A stretch of DNA of 64,000 nt. Origin: Chrysopilus asiliformis (taxonomy: Eukaryota; Arthropoda; Insecta; Diptera; Rhagionidae). This document shows, piece after piece, positions 53,301-64,000 of the stretch. The position numbers were made by a program, and so were the translations under genes. The first letter of the stretch is position 1, and the number at the start of each line of letters is the position of its first letter. The notes under the pieces were generated by a model, which did not search any database, had not been told where the DNA came from, and saw only the letters and a list, made by a program, of their open reading frames with translations. The DNA is taken from positions 22,617,487 to 22,681,486 of the forward strand of contig OZ035960.1 in the NCBI GenBank assembly GCA_964034945.1, given 5' to 3'.

Positions 53301-55322
53301 GACTGCTCGAATCCCTGGAATACGGATAAATGTTTAGTAGTAAGCTGAGTAATAAGAAAAATATGTTTAAAACATTTTTTGGATCAGTTTTTTTTTGTGA
53401 TTTCCATCATTTTTAGTTATCAACAACATCGGAATCTTTCATATTAAATTCAACCATTCAAGATCGATCAAATTTTAAAACACCGGCCGATGAATTCTTT
53501 CAGTAAGAAAAAAATGATTTAACTAATACTTATAGCACACCAATTGAGTAGCGTTGGCATATTGTTCGGTTTTTAAATACAGCCAAACAAATTCAGATGC
53601 GTTAGCCGCTTGAAATTAATCATATTTCAAATAAGAGCCTTTTGTACAAGGAAAAAGGTCTAAATTTATTTGGCTGTCTTTAAAAATCGCGGTGCGGTAA
53701 AGCAACGCTCTTGGTGTGTCATAGTAAAATTTTCTACCACATTTTAGTATTGAAATTTTAAACATTTCGAGTGGAGTTGACGAGTTAGGAGAAATTGTAT
53801 GGCCGCTATTTGGTTGTCTTTTGATCACGTGGTTAATTATATTCATCTGTATTTGCAAAGGTGTCAGAACGGTAAGAGATTTTTAAAAGGTTTTTAAATT
53901 TCAATAAAATAAAATTTATTTCAAACTATTTAAGGTCGGAAAAGTCGTTTATTTCACAGCAACATTTCCATTTGTTGTCCTTGGAATTCTTTTCATTCGG
54001 GGTGTAACTTTACCAGGCGCTGCAACTGGAATTAAATTTTATATTTATCCGGAGTGGGAACGGTTGAAAGACTTTCGGGTCTGGACAGATGCTGCAATAC
54101 AAATTTTTTATTCCTTGGGTCCTGGATGGGGTGGAATTGTGAATATGGCGAGCTACAATAATTTCCGGAACAATGCCAAACTTGATGCAATTATCATACC
54201 GATAGTTAATAGTGGAACAAGCATATTCGCTGGGTTTGTAGTATTTTCGGTGCTTGGCTATTTGTCAGGTTAATATTTTTAAGAAATTACAGAAAAATCT
54301 TTATTAGACACAGAATTTTTACAGTAAAAACTGGTATTCCTGTGCCGGATGTGGCGACGTCTGGGCCGGGTCTAGCGTTTATCACATATCCTGAAGCAAT
54401 TGCCATGATGCCACTACCACAACTTTGGGCTGGATTGTTCTTTCTAATGCTGTTTTTCTTGGGTTTGGATAGTGCAGTAAGGAATACATTGTATATTTAA
54501 AATACCTTCCAATCGCCTTTTTTAAAATCATTTTACATGCCAAATATTTTAATGTCATCACTTGTAGTTTGTTCAAATTGAAGCAATTATTTCATCAATC
54601 CTGGATGAGTATCTGTTTCTAAGAAAGCATAAAATCTGGGTGACAATCGGATCCTGCGTTGTTATGTGGTCAATATCAGTGTTGATGGTGACTAGGGTAT
54701 TTACAAACCTTATACAAAAAATTTCCTGGAATGTGTAAAAATTAATTAATTTTTTCAGGGTGGAATGTACATTTTACAACTTCTTGACTGGTATTCAGCT
54801 TCGATAAGTGTAATTTTAATCTGTATTGTTGAAGTTGTAATTGTCGGATGGACTTACGGCGTTGATCGCTTCGCCAACGACATTTTATTCATGACTGGGA
54901 AGAAAGTTGAGAAAGTTTGGATTATATGCTGGAAATATATTACACCATTTATTCTCACAGTAAATTGTCTTTGTTTGGAATGTATAAGAAATTTTTTTTT
55001 ACGACCATTGTCACTTTTTTAGATGATATTCTTGACAACAATTATGTTCAATCGAAACGTTTCCTTCAATGATGTCGTGTTTCCACCATGGTCTATTGCG
55101 CTTGGATGGGCTTCCTGTCTTGTCTCTACGATGTGTATTCCAATCTATTTTATCTATAAAATTTGCAGGACCAAAGGAAAACTCACAGAAAGGATACGGA
55201 AATATTTGATGCCAGTTAATTGGTATCCTGCTGAACCGAAAATTCGCCAGGAGTATGATGCGTTTTTATTAGCCGTTAATAAATCGGAGAACTCAATTCC
55301 TCTTTATGCTAACAATAATTAA
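50312..55322 (+). CDS. SLC6-D: sodium-dependent SLC6 transporter
   Basis: Twelve-helix neurotransmitter/amino-acid sodium symporter, 599 aa, plasma membrane. Exons: 50312-50498, 52984-53115, 53185-53339, 53417-53502, 53748-53871, 53935-54268, 54325-54476, 54568-54696, 54759-54959, 55023-55322. TM1 carries the full signature [20 protein letters not shown], with Asn and the gating Arg present. The YAIG glycine, rather than the Asp of monoamine carriers, points to an amino-acid-type substrate. EL2 has two cysteines ([10 protein letters not shown]) and an NST glycosylation site. TM6 reads [20 protein letters not shown]8 has [20 protein letters not shown]. Specific substrate unknown. The start is the first ATG, in an exon followed by conserved splice sites. 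It resembles the insect-only orphan SLC6 group by family context; that is inference. Confidence 0.92.
51220..51582. mobile_element. PIF/Harbinger-type MITE (family 3)
   Basis: Termini GTACGGTATTACAC and GTCCGGTATTACAC, inverted, with TTA duplications at 51217-51219 and 51583-51585. The sub-terminal GCAACTTTCGGGCTTA / TAAGCCCAAAAGTTGC box extends the arms. It lies in SLC6-D intron 1, just after a purine-rich tract at 51078-51180. Confidence 0.75.
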
Positions 55323-58300
55323 TTTAAATTTAAAAAAAAATCAATAGTTCTTAAATGGTGATTTTTATTTCTGTTTTCTTTTTTTTTCGTGAAATTTTCT
55401 GTCCAAAGATAAGAACAGAAAAATTCGAAAAGAGATTTTCATACGGCAAAAGAGATACTATTTCAAAGTGTTGTCAATTTTCCTACTCTTAAAAGCTTTA
55501 CATTTTATTTATTTACAAACAAATCACCCACACATTTATTTAGTGCACAAAAAATTCAATTTAACTTTTTATCACATTTTCGAAAACCGGTTTTACACGA
55601 GACCGAATTTTTATATTGACGAAAAAGATTCTCATTTAGAACATTGTTAGAATGAAAGAATGTTTTATATATTAACAAGAAAACTAATTAAATACACTTT
55701 GTGTGGAAAAAAAATCTATGATGTAATTTTTTGTTGCGTTCAACACTTCAATACAAGTAGTGAGGTGTTACTGTTTACATTATTTTTGAAAACTTTTTAT
55801 ACAATTCGTTATCAGAACTCGTTTTAATTACCATTTCTATATGAAATGTTAGAGCTATAAATAATTTCAGTCAGGAAAAAATGTAAATTAAAGAAACAAG
55901 TCGATTTTCTGGTTATCAGCTAATGTCGTTTTATGGTATTTGCAATTTTTTCAGTGTATAAATTTATGTTTGAAATCAAATATAATAAGTTTATTGCATT
56001 AAGATAAGATTCTGATAACTACAAATTTTATTAATATCATGATTTACTTGATTTATTTTGATAAGAAATTACTTATTTGGAAAAGTTCGATAGTCAGATA
56101 TTTTCAGTGAAAGGTTTTCAAAAATTTGGCAGTTTCGTACCTCAAGATTTTTATACCCGTATGGTGAAACCAAAGGGTATATTAGATTTGCCTTACCGTT
56201 TGTAACGCCAAGATCCCGTCATCACACACAAGAATGAATTACAATAGTGTGTTTAGAATGATAAAAAAAATTGAATTTTGCATGTCCGTCCGTCTGTCTG
56301 TCCGTCTGTCCGTCTGTCCGTCCGTCTGTCCGTCCGTCTGTCCGTCCGTCTGCCTGTGGCGCGGATTGCGGGCGCACGGATTGAGCTAGAGACTTGAAAT
56401 TTTACGCAGATTCGTTTTTCGTAAAATGCAAGGCTAAATTCGTTAATGGGCAAAAATGGACCATTAGGGGGGATACCCCCCATACGAACGAAAACGTTTT
56501 TTGCGAATATTTCAAAAACGGTGCATCTTATCGAAAAAGCCCAAGAACAAAAGTTATTTAGGATATTATTCTACATAAAACTCCCATACATCAAAATCCG
56601 ATTGGAATAAATTTTAAAAAATCTTTTTGGTACAACTGCTCGAATTTTGATACGAATATCACCATACGGGTTTTCAATAATTGCCAGATTAGCAATTATA
56701 GCTTTTGTTATGTTTTTCAGCTAGAATTTTTTTATGACTTTAAAATATTGTATAGTTAGGGTGACCATACGTCCACGAATGACCGGGACAGACCGGCGTG
56801 CCGAACAAGAATTTGCTTTTCCGAATGGTATCCCGGCCGGCCTTCTAGGACTGACTATTATTTCCTTTACACAAGCAACAGTGTATGGTTTGATATCTTA
56901 AAAGTAGGTATTGTAGAACGTAGTTTCGCTCGAAAAGCACCGTTCTTTGGTGAAGCGGTGGCCAAGCTAGAGTCAAGACCTGAAAAATAAAGTCTGACCA
57001 ATAAGTTCAAACTATTTATATATTTAATGTTTGAGGTTGCATTCAAAATAATTGCATATTCGGATAATTTGTTCTTTTTGTTCGAAAATCCAAGATTCTG
57101 ATCAGCTTTTTACTTTCCTCTGCGATTTTTGTATTCATGACGAAATCCGACTTAAGAATGGGGGAAGATAGAAATTTTCTGATCAGTACGAAATCCCTTT
57201 TAGGCAACATTTCAGGAAAGTTTTGTGTTCATCACAACTGTGGTTCGCTTTGGTTTACTGGTAAATTACACTCTGGTTTTTGGTTTCAAAATTTGTTGCA
57301 CAAGTGGTTATAAAACGAAGTTTTAACGCACAAAAGATTCTAGACTCTAAATCTGATCGAACATAGAAAATAAAAAGAATTTTTTAATCCTGAAAATTCA
57401 AATATGACCAACCGAACCACTAAAGAGAATCTAGTTTTGTGTTAGATTACTGCAGAAAATACTACAAATTTCAAATTTCTGATTCAATATGAGAAAGTTC
57501 AAGTGGCTTTAATTCTAAAAAAAGGATGACCATCAAACCTAAAAAAATTTGAAGTCAAACACATTTGTGGGATTTTTATACACTTCCTGTTAACTTCACT
57601 ATGGGGTAGGTGCGTTTCAAATATTCTAGCCTTATTTTCACCCGTTTCCACGTATCTGAATAACTTGAAATTTTGCAGACATATACAGTTCGGCGAGAAT
57701 TTTAATATCTGATGTAAAAACTTTAAAATCCGGCCCGAAAGATGCTGTAAGGAAAACGATGTGCTCTTTTTTTGGAAAAAGTTCTTGAAAAAATACTCTT
57801 TAGAAGTTTCTGAGGTTCCTGACCACAAATCTGATGTTAAAATTTTAAAATTCTGACCTAGGGTTCAGTAAGGATAACGATGTAATCCTTTTTCAGAAAA
57901 ATTTCCTGGAAAATGCGTTACACCGCTTAATATTCGTAAAGTTTCAATTTTCAATTATTTAAAAATGATAAACGTTTAAAAAAACATAAAAAAAAATTTA
58001 AAAAAATATGAAAAAGAAGAAAAAGTTGATTAAAAATATATGCGTAAGTTATTTTGTTATTTTAATTTTATCACACCCCAACTAAATTCTGTATAAAATT
58101 CAAAAATATGAATAAAAAATTATGTCGAGACAGCAGACCATTGATTACATTTCTGTACAAATTCAACAAAGTCGTTCAACTTTTTGGATTCTCAATTTTA
58201 TTTTAATTCTTTATATACAATCAAAAATTCACCTTTGCTTACAAATTTTTTAAAGTGGTGGGTGATATAGCTGTTATCAAAAGAGTTCTCAGCGAATTTT

Positions 58301-58546
58301 TGGATATTCGTGTTAGTGCGAGAAAACTGTTGATTCGAATCTCTTTTGGAAGTTGTCCAAAATTCAGTGGTATCGTAGTGAAAAATTACTGGCCCCTCAG
58401 TAGAGTTAGACAAGCGCACTGAAGCGACACATGTGAAGTGAAAAAGTGAAAGTGAATTTTCCGACCGGCGAAATTTTGAACAATTTTCGTTCTAACAGTG
58501 ATTCAATTACCTTTCGTTAAAAATTGAAACTGAAGCCCTTCTAAGG
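55323..58546. other. SLC6-D / SLC6-E intergenic region
   Basis: AT-rich spacer of 3.2 kb with the repeat at 56150-56718 and a solo GGGTGACCATACGTCC end at about 56760. The remainder holds no frame I would call coding. Confidence 0.55.
56150..56718 (-). repeat. Dispersed GACGG repeat family, copy 4
   Basis: Reverse-orientation copy from TTTATACCCGTATGGTG to ATAGCTTTTGTTATG with a GTCC/GTCTGTCC microsatellite at 56285-56350. Confidence 0.85.
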
Positions 58547-61500
58547 ATGGATGAACGTATGGAAAGGAATCCTGGTCCCGCGACCAGCCCCCAATCAGCC
58601 AATGGAGCTCCACAAAAAACTATTGAAAAGTTTAACCATGACGAGGAAAGGGGAAAATTAAAGGATCTGGATTTCCCTATATGGATTTTAATTTATGCTT
58701 GCTGTACAAGAAATATTTACATGTTTTACTATTTTCATGAAACATGCGGTGGGGGTGAGTATATCGTAGTTATTTTGGAGCTAACTCTGAAGACCAAGAA
58801 TATCTTCACGCAATTTGCGAATTTATTTATTACCAGCATGACGTCATCTTTTTGAGTGGTGCATTTTTATTGGAGAGAAGCTTTTCGATGCGATATATGA
58901 ATTGAGAATCGTCTTTATTTTGGTTGTAGAATTTTTTTTACTATGTATGTTTGGCCTTGTAAATTAGATAATGATTACAAAAAAAAACAATAGAATTGGA
59001 GCCACAGATATCATCACTTCGGTTCTAATTATTAATTATCTACAATATAATTTATATTTTTAATTTCTTTAAAAATTGATAAAAACTGAAAAAATGAGTG
59101 ACATAATGGTAAAAAAATTCAGCTTATTCGTTATTCCAATTCCAATGGAAAATAAACGGCTGAGTAACATTTTCTGTTTATTTAGCTGGGTTAGTTAGTT
59201 GTTCAAACAAAATTTTAAAAGAAATAATTCATCATAGAAATCTACAAGAGAGTTTTTTTTTTGAATTGATCTTAAATCAAATAAGGAGATGTGTAATTCT
59301 TGTCTTTCAAAGAAATCGCGAAACAAAGAAATGAATTTTTGTTCGTTAAAATTTAAACTTCCATGAAAGGAAATGACCGCTTTCTTATTTTTAAAAAAAG
59401 ATTCTATATTTTGGACACAATCAATAAATTTCGGTAGTCGGAGATAATAAAATGCGTGACCTTTCAAAAAATGTCCAGTTTAAAATTAGCAAAAAAAAAA
59501 TAACACTGTCAGTTAAAGCGTCTATTTCATACGCTGGGCAAATTGCCGGGCATTTCATATTCCAGCATGGCACAGAATAATTTGATTTTAGAGCCCAATA
59601 TAACTATTATCTAGGCCCTGTTATACCAATCACTGAAAAATTTAAAAAAAGTCTGAAGCTTACTTACTATGACGATCCTCAATATTTAAAAGAAAAATCT
59701 CATTTAAAAAATAACTAGCAAGATACGAAATGCAGGGCAAATAAATAAAAGTTATTTTACGACATTTCAAAAACTATTAATTTTAAAAACAGCAGGGCAA
59801 CGAGTTTCTTATTTTCTCATCAAAACCCACTGTTTTTGATTGACCTGCAAGCAGCATGGCAAAACTTGCCCTGCGTATGAAATAGACGATCAATTAAATG
59901 TTATTTAATTTTAATTTTTAATACAAGGTTTTTTTAACATAATTTCAATTTTACTGTTAATTTAAAAATATCTTATGTGAACAGCACATGATTTTCCTCT
60001 TCATGTTAATCAAATCCTTTACTTTTTTAGCTGCTGTTTTCTTGACAATGATGATTTTTTACTTCTTCCTATCGAATCCAACATTTTATGCCCAGTCATT
60101 TATGGGACAATTTTCCAGCACTGGATTTCTATCGGTATATCGAGTATGTCCTTTATTTAAGGGTAAACGTCTTTATGATAAGAATTTGGAAGAATTGTTT
60201 TTTATAATACGATTTTTTTCAGGCCTTGGATATATAATACTTTTTTATAATTTATTTTCCGCGACATATTTTAGTGTGATAGCAGCGTATCCACTAGCAT
60301 ATATTTATAAATTATTTTCCTATACGGCGCCGTGGAATAACACAATTTCCACGCCTCTTCAAGTAATATTATTATTTATTAAAGTGAATATTTTTAAAAA
60401 TATTTTATTATTTCTTAGTTACAACCCCATTGGATGCAGTATGCCAACTGGACAACATTTAACAATAAATCCCAAGTCAGTTTATATTTTTTGTAAGTAC
60501 TATGAAGAATTCCTCTATAATGTTTATGAATCTCTGTGTCGTGTGGCAGTGTGACCAATTAGTAAAGCAAACCTCGACACCGTGCGGTCAATTTTAACCC
60601 ACCAAACTTTCGTTATTGGAATGATCAGTAATAACTACTACTTGATGCTAATGATATCACCAATCTAGAGCCTTTCTGTTAACTGATTGCAATTAAATAC
60701 CATACAAATGTTACAATTCATCCACAATGCATGTAAAACTATATATGCGCAAAATAGATGAAAATTCGTTAACAGCACTAGGAAGCATTTAGTTGTTCCT
60801 CTCATTTTACTGCATAAATGCTATCTTTATATATGAGTAGCATTTTGGTGTATGGAACGTATCTGACACTCCAAGTGTATATTATTTAGTGGCAGATTCA
60901 TTCATATACCAAAGATTCTGGTAGAGATTTTAATTAAAGTACTGCCCTTGGAGGAAAATTTTTTTTAGGACATGAGGAGATTTTTATATACTCTATATGA
61001 GATTCATATAGAAGTATATTAGATTTAGTATACCGTTTGTAACGCAATCGTCGGATACAAAAATGAATTACAGCAGTGTTTTTGGTATCACTTAATATCC
61101 GTCTGTCCGTCTGTGCGTCCGTGAACACCATAATTTTCGAAAGAATTGAGCTAGAGACTTGAAGGATACATTTTCGATCGAGAGAAACCGGACGATTCCT
61201 CCCCCCTCCCTAATACAAAAAACACATTTTTGCGATTTTCTTGAAAACCGTGTGGTATCAAAAATCAAAAAATGTCTGACTGTTTTACGCTTAAAATGAA
61301 ATATCGAAAAATAGTTTTGATGATTGTTTGATTTTTTTAGAAAACAAATAAACGACATGTTTAGCGAACGTGGTTGGAAAGATGTAAACATGTCAGGAGC
61401 AATAATTTTTGTCGTTGTTTTAGTATGGGTTTGCATTGCTTTATCGCACATCAAAGGACTTCAATCGGTAACGATATGCCAATATTTTAAAACTTAAGAA

Positions 61501-62946
61501 AAGTTGAATTGTTTATAAATTTTTGTTAGGTGAGTCAGGTGAAAATGTTCCTGATTGCGATTTCATTTATTTTAACGTTGACATTCTTCGGACGGCCAAT
61601 CTCATCATTCGGTGACGTACCGACATTCACATTCTTCGAATCGACAGATATTAAAAAATTAAAGGAATTCAAATCCTGGGCAATGGCAATTGTTATGATA
61701 TTCTGTTCGTTTGGGAAAAGCCACGGTGTTATACTAACGATGGCTAGTCACAATAATTTTCGGCAACGTCTTAGGGATACTTCTTCAGGACTATCGTCAA
61801 TCGTTATGATTTTCTGTGTTATGAATATTTTTATGGTACGATCGTTCACAAGTTTCATGAGTAAGAAAATTACAGTTGCGCGATATTTTAGAATTTTAAA
61901 AAATCCGATTTTTTTAGAATCAATTGGAATTAACGAAGAAGCTGCAAAGAAAGGCGGTTTCAATCTAGCATTTTTGCTGTGGCCGGACTATATGGCATAT
62001 GCAGGATCATCTCAGGCCTGGACTGGGTTCTGGTACGTCTTTCTCTTCGTTATCGATTTCATGAGTGTTGTAAGTTTTTGCAATTTATACCAATTTCGTA
62101 ATAAGAATTTACATTTTTTCTGAAAATTTTTAAAGCTCGTGCAAGTTTTTACGATAACGTCATCGCTTTTTGATGAATATCCAAGACTGAGGAATTGGCG
62201 AAAGGTCACCATTGGGGTTTTATGTACAGTTTTGTGTTGCTTTGGAATTTATATTGGATCAGGGGTAAAAAATCAAAACCCATCAATTTATATATTTAAT
62301 ATTTTTGTTAAATTCCCTTTCCATTAATGTGTCACAAATAGGGCCTTTTCCCACCAGTTGATAAACTATTTTTCTATGGACTAATTGCGCAAATGTTGAT
62401 CACAATCATCGAATTAGTGGTTTTCGCATGGAATTGGCTGAATTTCAGACGTTTTGAGAACGACGAATTCTTTACTTTCGGATCGCAAAATTACGGAACA
62501 AGATTTTTTATTTACATAACACCGTTTGTAATTCTAATGGGAATGGTAACACTGGAATTTTTCAAACGATTTTTTTAGTAAAAAAAATGTTTTTTTTCTT
62601 CTTTTCACTACAGATTTGGATGTGTGTGGATCAATGGGACTTCCTACCTAAACAAATGACAATGTGGCCATACGCACTGACTGTGGCCTTTTTTGTGTTG
62701 TTATTTTTAGTGTTGCCAGGTTATATGATGTTCTATCTGTTCTGGAACCGGCAAGGAACACTATCTGAACGTCTCAGACAAAGTTTAAAGCCGAGTAAAT
62801 GGCATCCAGCTGATCCGGAGGAGTTCAAGAAATTTTTGGCCGGTGAAATGCCACGATCAACATCTGATAGTGAAGATACTGATGATGATGATGAGGATGC
62901 AGGTGAAGGTGATGCGGATAAGAATAGGAATAAAGCAACCAGTTAA
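58547..62946 (+). CDS. SLC6-E: divergent SLC6 paralogue with eroded transport site
   Basis: 609-residue paralogue of SLC6-D with the same exon plan: 58547-58754, 60031-60162, 60223-60362, 60419-60492, 61341-61467, 61530-61860, 61918-62069, 62136-62264, 62342-62545, 62614-62946. All splice sites and the frame are intact. The TM1 signature has changed to IYACCTRNIYMFYYF: the Asn is kept, but the Gly residues, Trp, the gating Arg and Pro are lost. TM6 reads SFGKSHGVILTMASHNNF in place of [10 protein letters not shown]8 reads VIDFMSVLVQVFTITSSLFDEY, so the GLDSAF core is gone. EL2 lacks the cysteine pair. The N-terminus is hydrophilic and the C-terminus carries an acidic run (DSEDTDDDDEDAGEGDAD) absent from SLC6-D. 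Probably a membrane protein without classical sodium-coupled transport; pseudogenisation is unlikely with the frame open. Confidence 0.87.
60980..61250 (-). repeat. Diverged GACGG repeat (subfamily 2), copy 2
   Basis: Begins TTTATATACTCTATATGAGA, the reverse complement of the end of 15870-16146, followed by ACCGTTTGTAACGC, a GTCCGTCTGTCCGTCTGTG tract and TTGAGCTAGAGACTTGAA. It lies in the SLC6-E intron before the exon at 61341. Confidence 0.65.
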
Positions 62947-63860
62947 ATTTTGAGTTATTTTACGCTGTGGACAAGTTCATTTACTATAACTAAGAATTGT
63001 ATTTACAATTGTTGTTGTTTACAGAGTTTTCTTACTGACGTTATTTTTTTATATTTGTTCCTTGAATGTTAAATTGAAAAAATCTATGAAAAATTGCGTC
63101 CATATATTTTATACTAATATTAAGATTCAATCATACCAAATATTTTTAAAATCGTAATCAAATAAATGTTATTGTATAACTGTCAGTTGTTTATTTTAAT
63201 AAAATCTTTTTTTTTTGTTTTGTTCAATATTTCATAATTGCAGCTACATATATGTAAATATCACAAGATAAATTGTTGTAAATACATCAAAAAGCTGTAC
63301 TTTTTAGAATTTAAATATTTTCACCTACATTTTCTAGTTAAAAATCTGCTTAACCGTTGTAATTAGAAAATCTAGTTGGACTAACTGTATTTTCTAGTTG
63401 ATTTAACTATATATTCTAGTTAATTCAACTAGATTTTCGAATTAATTTAACTAGATTTTCTAATTAGTTCAACCACAGTTTCAGCAAACCACATCTGAAT
63501 TCATTCTTGCTACTGCAGAGTCAATTTTTTTCATCACATATTTTTCTTTCCAAACAAAATTTGAAAACTGTTAGTTCACAAATAATTCTTATTATTCTCC
63601 TGATGTGAAGATGAAGAAAAGATACCTGTAGCTATGTAAAAAAAATCTGCTAAAGGACTTTTTGATGCGGAAACGAATTTCCTCGCAGAGAATCCTTTTG
63701 GGTGGTGGAAAAGCAGACCGAATCTTGATTCTGAGATTTTCGAAGTAAATGGTGGTTAAATTTTAAGGGCCGATGTTGAATGTGAACCACACCTAAACGT
63801 CAAGTTTTTTTCTGCATTTCATTCGACATTTCTCAATTTCAGACTAACTCAATTTGAACC
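62947..63860. other. SLC6-E 3' flank and AT-rich spacer
   Basis: AATAAA at 63161-63166 is the probable SLC6-E poly(A) signal. At about 63335-63480 there are repeated, alternately oriented TTTTCTAGTT / AACTAGATTTTC motifs, probably a degenerate inverted-repeat element. No gene seen. Confidence 0.55.
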
Positions 63861-64000
63861 ATGGAAAGATACACAGTCGAGCAACGCGTTAAAGTTATTC
63901 AGGCTTATTATGAAAATGGGCGTTCAAATCAAAATGCATATCGTGCACTTCGTGATTTTTTCGGTCAATTTAATCGTCCAAATGTGCGTACAATCGGAAA
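63861..64000 (+). CDS. Start of a transposase-like ORF, cut by window edge
   Basis: Forty-six codons from ATG, opening MERYTVEQRVKVIQAYYENG and continuing with an SNQNAYRALRDFFGQFNRP segment. This matches the N-terminal helix-turn-helix found at the start of many insect mariner-like transposable-element proteins (often annotated DUF4817). The rest lies beyond the window, so intactness cannot be judged. Confidence 0.7.
   Translation, partial: MERYTVEQRVKVIQAYYENGRSNQNAYRALRDFFGQFNRPNVRTIG

Noticed and set aside
60419..60475. Donor GTCAGT at 60476 for the fourth SLC6-E exon
   Set aside because: It would end in phase 0 and put a stop in the next exon. GTAAGT at 60493 ends in phase 2, matches SLC6-D and keeps the frame.
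59988..60554. 188-codon ORF on the plus strand read as one exon
   Set aside because: It reads through three real SLC6-E exons and the introns between them; the paralogue SLC6-D shows introns at the same places with proper GT-AG sites.

Overview
This is an AT-rich, intron-rich animal genome window, most likely from an insect and probably a dipteran. The evidence is GT-AG introns, AATAAA signals, three tandem insect-type thioester-containing protein (TEP) genes, two SLC6 transporters of the insect orphan kind, and a dense load of pogo/mariner, PIF/Harbinger and hAT derivatives. All five genes lie on the + strand. I assembled every gene by hand from splice signals and homology among the paralogues. 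The exon phases close into full-length reading frames: TEP-B 1381 aa, TEP-C about 1420-1470 aa, SLC6-D 599 aa, SLC6-E 609 aa. TEP-A is the last 971 aa of a gene that begins before base 1.

Layout: 408-4307 is the 3' part of TEP-A, with an intact GCGEQ thioester site. 5467-14058 is TEP-B, complete, but its thioester cysteine is replaced (GNTQQ). 16488-48679 is TEP-C, a 32-kb gene with an 8.3-kb first intron full of mobile-element remnants, an intact GCGEQ and a cysteine-rich, probably GPI-anchored C-terminus. 50312-55322 is a conventional SLC6 transporter. 58547-62946 is a paralogous SLC6 protein that has lost much of the ion and substrate site. 63861-64000 is the start of a transposase-like ORF.

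The most striking feature is inside TEP-C. Between 29408 and 42894 I find twelve cassette exons in a row. Each has its own acceptor, each is 1 mod 3 in length, each enters in the same phase and leaves in the same phase, and eleven end in a version of the motif K-[ED]-F-P-E-[TS]-W-x-W just before the donor. They encode alternative versions of the protease-sensitive 'bait' region, as in Drosophila Tep2 (five alternative exons, as I recall) but far more numerous and diverse in charge. Eleven of the twelve share a non-consensus donor of the type GTTTGTA. The window therefore appears to hold an expanded, mutually exclusive bait-exon array that could give one complement-like gene twelve protease specificities.

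The three TEPs share most exon boundaries, so they arose by tandem duplication and then diverged: A keeps the thioester, B has lost it, and C keeps it, adds the cassette array and keeps a tail that A and B lack. The neighbouring SLC6 pair shows the same pattern of one conserved and one degenerate copy. Repeats are abundant in introns and spacers. Several are long perfect foldbacks within transcribed introns.
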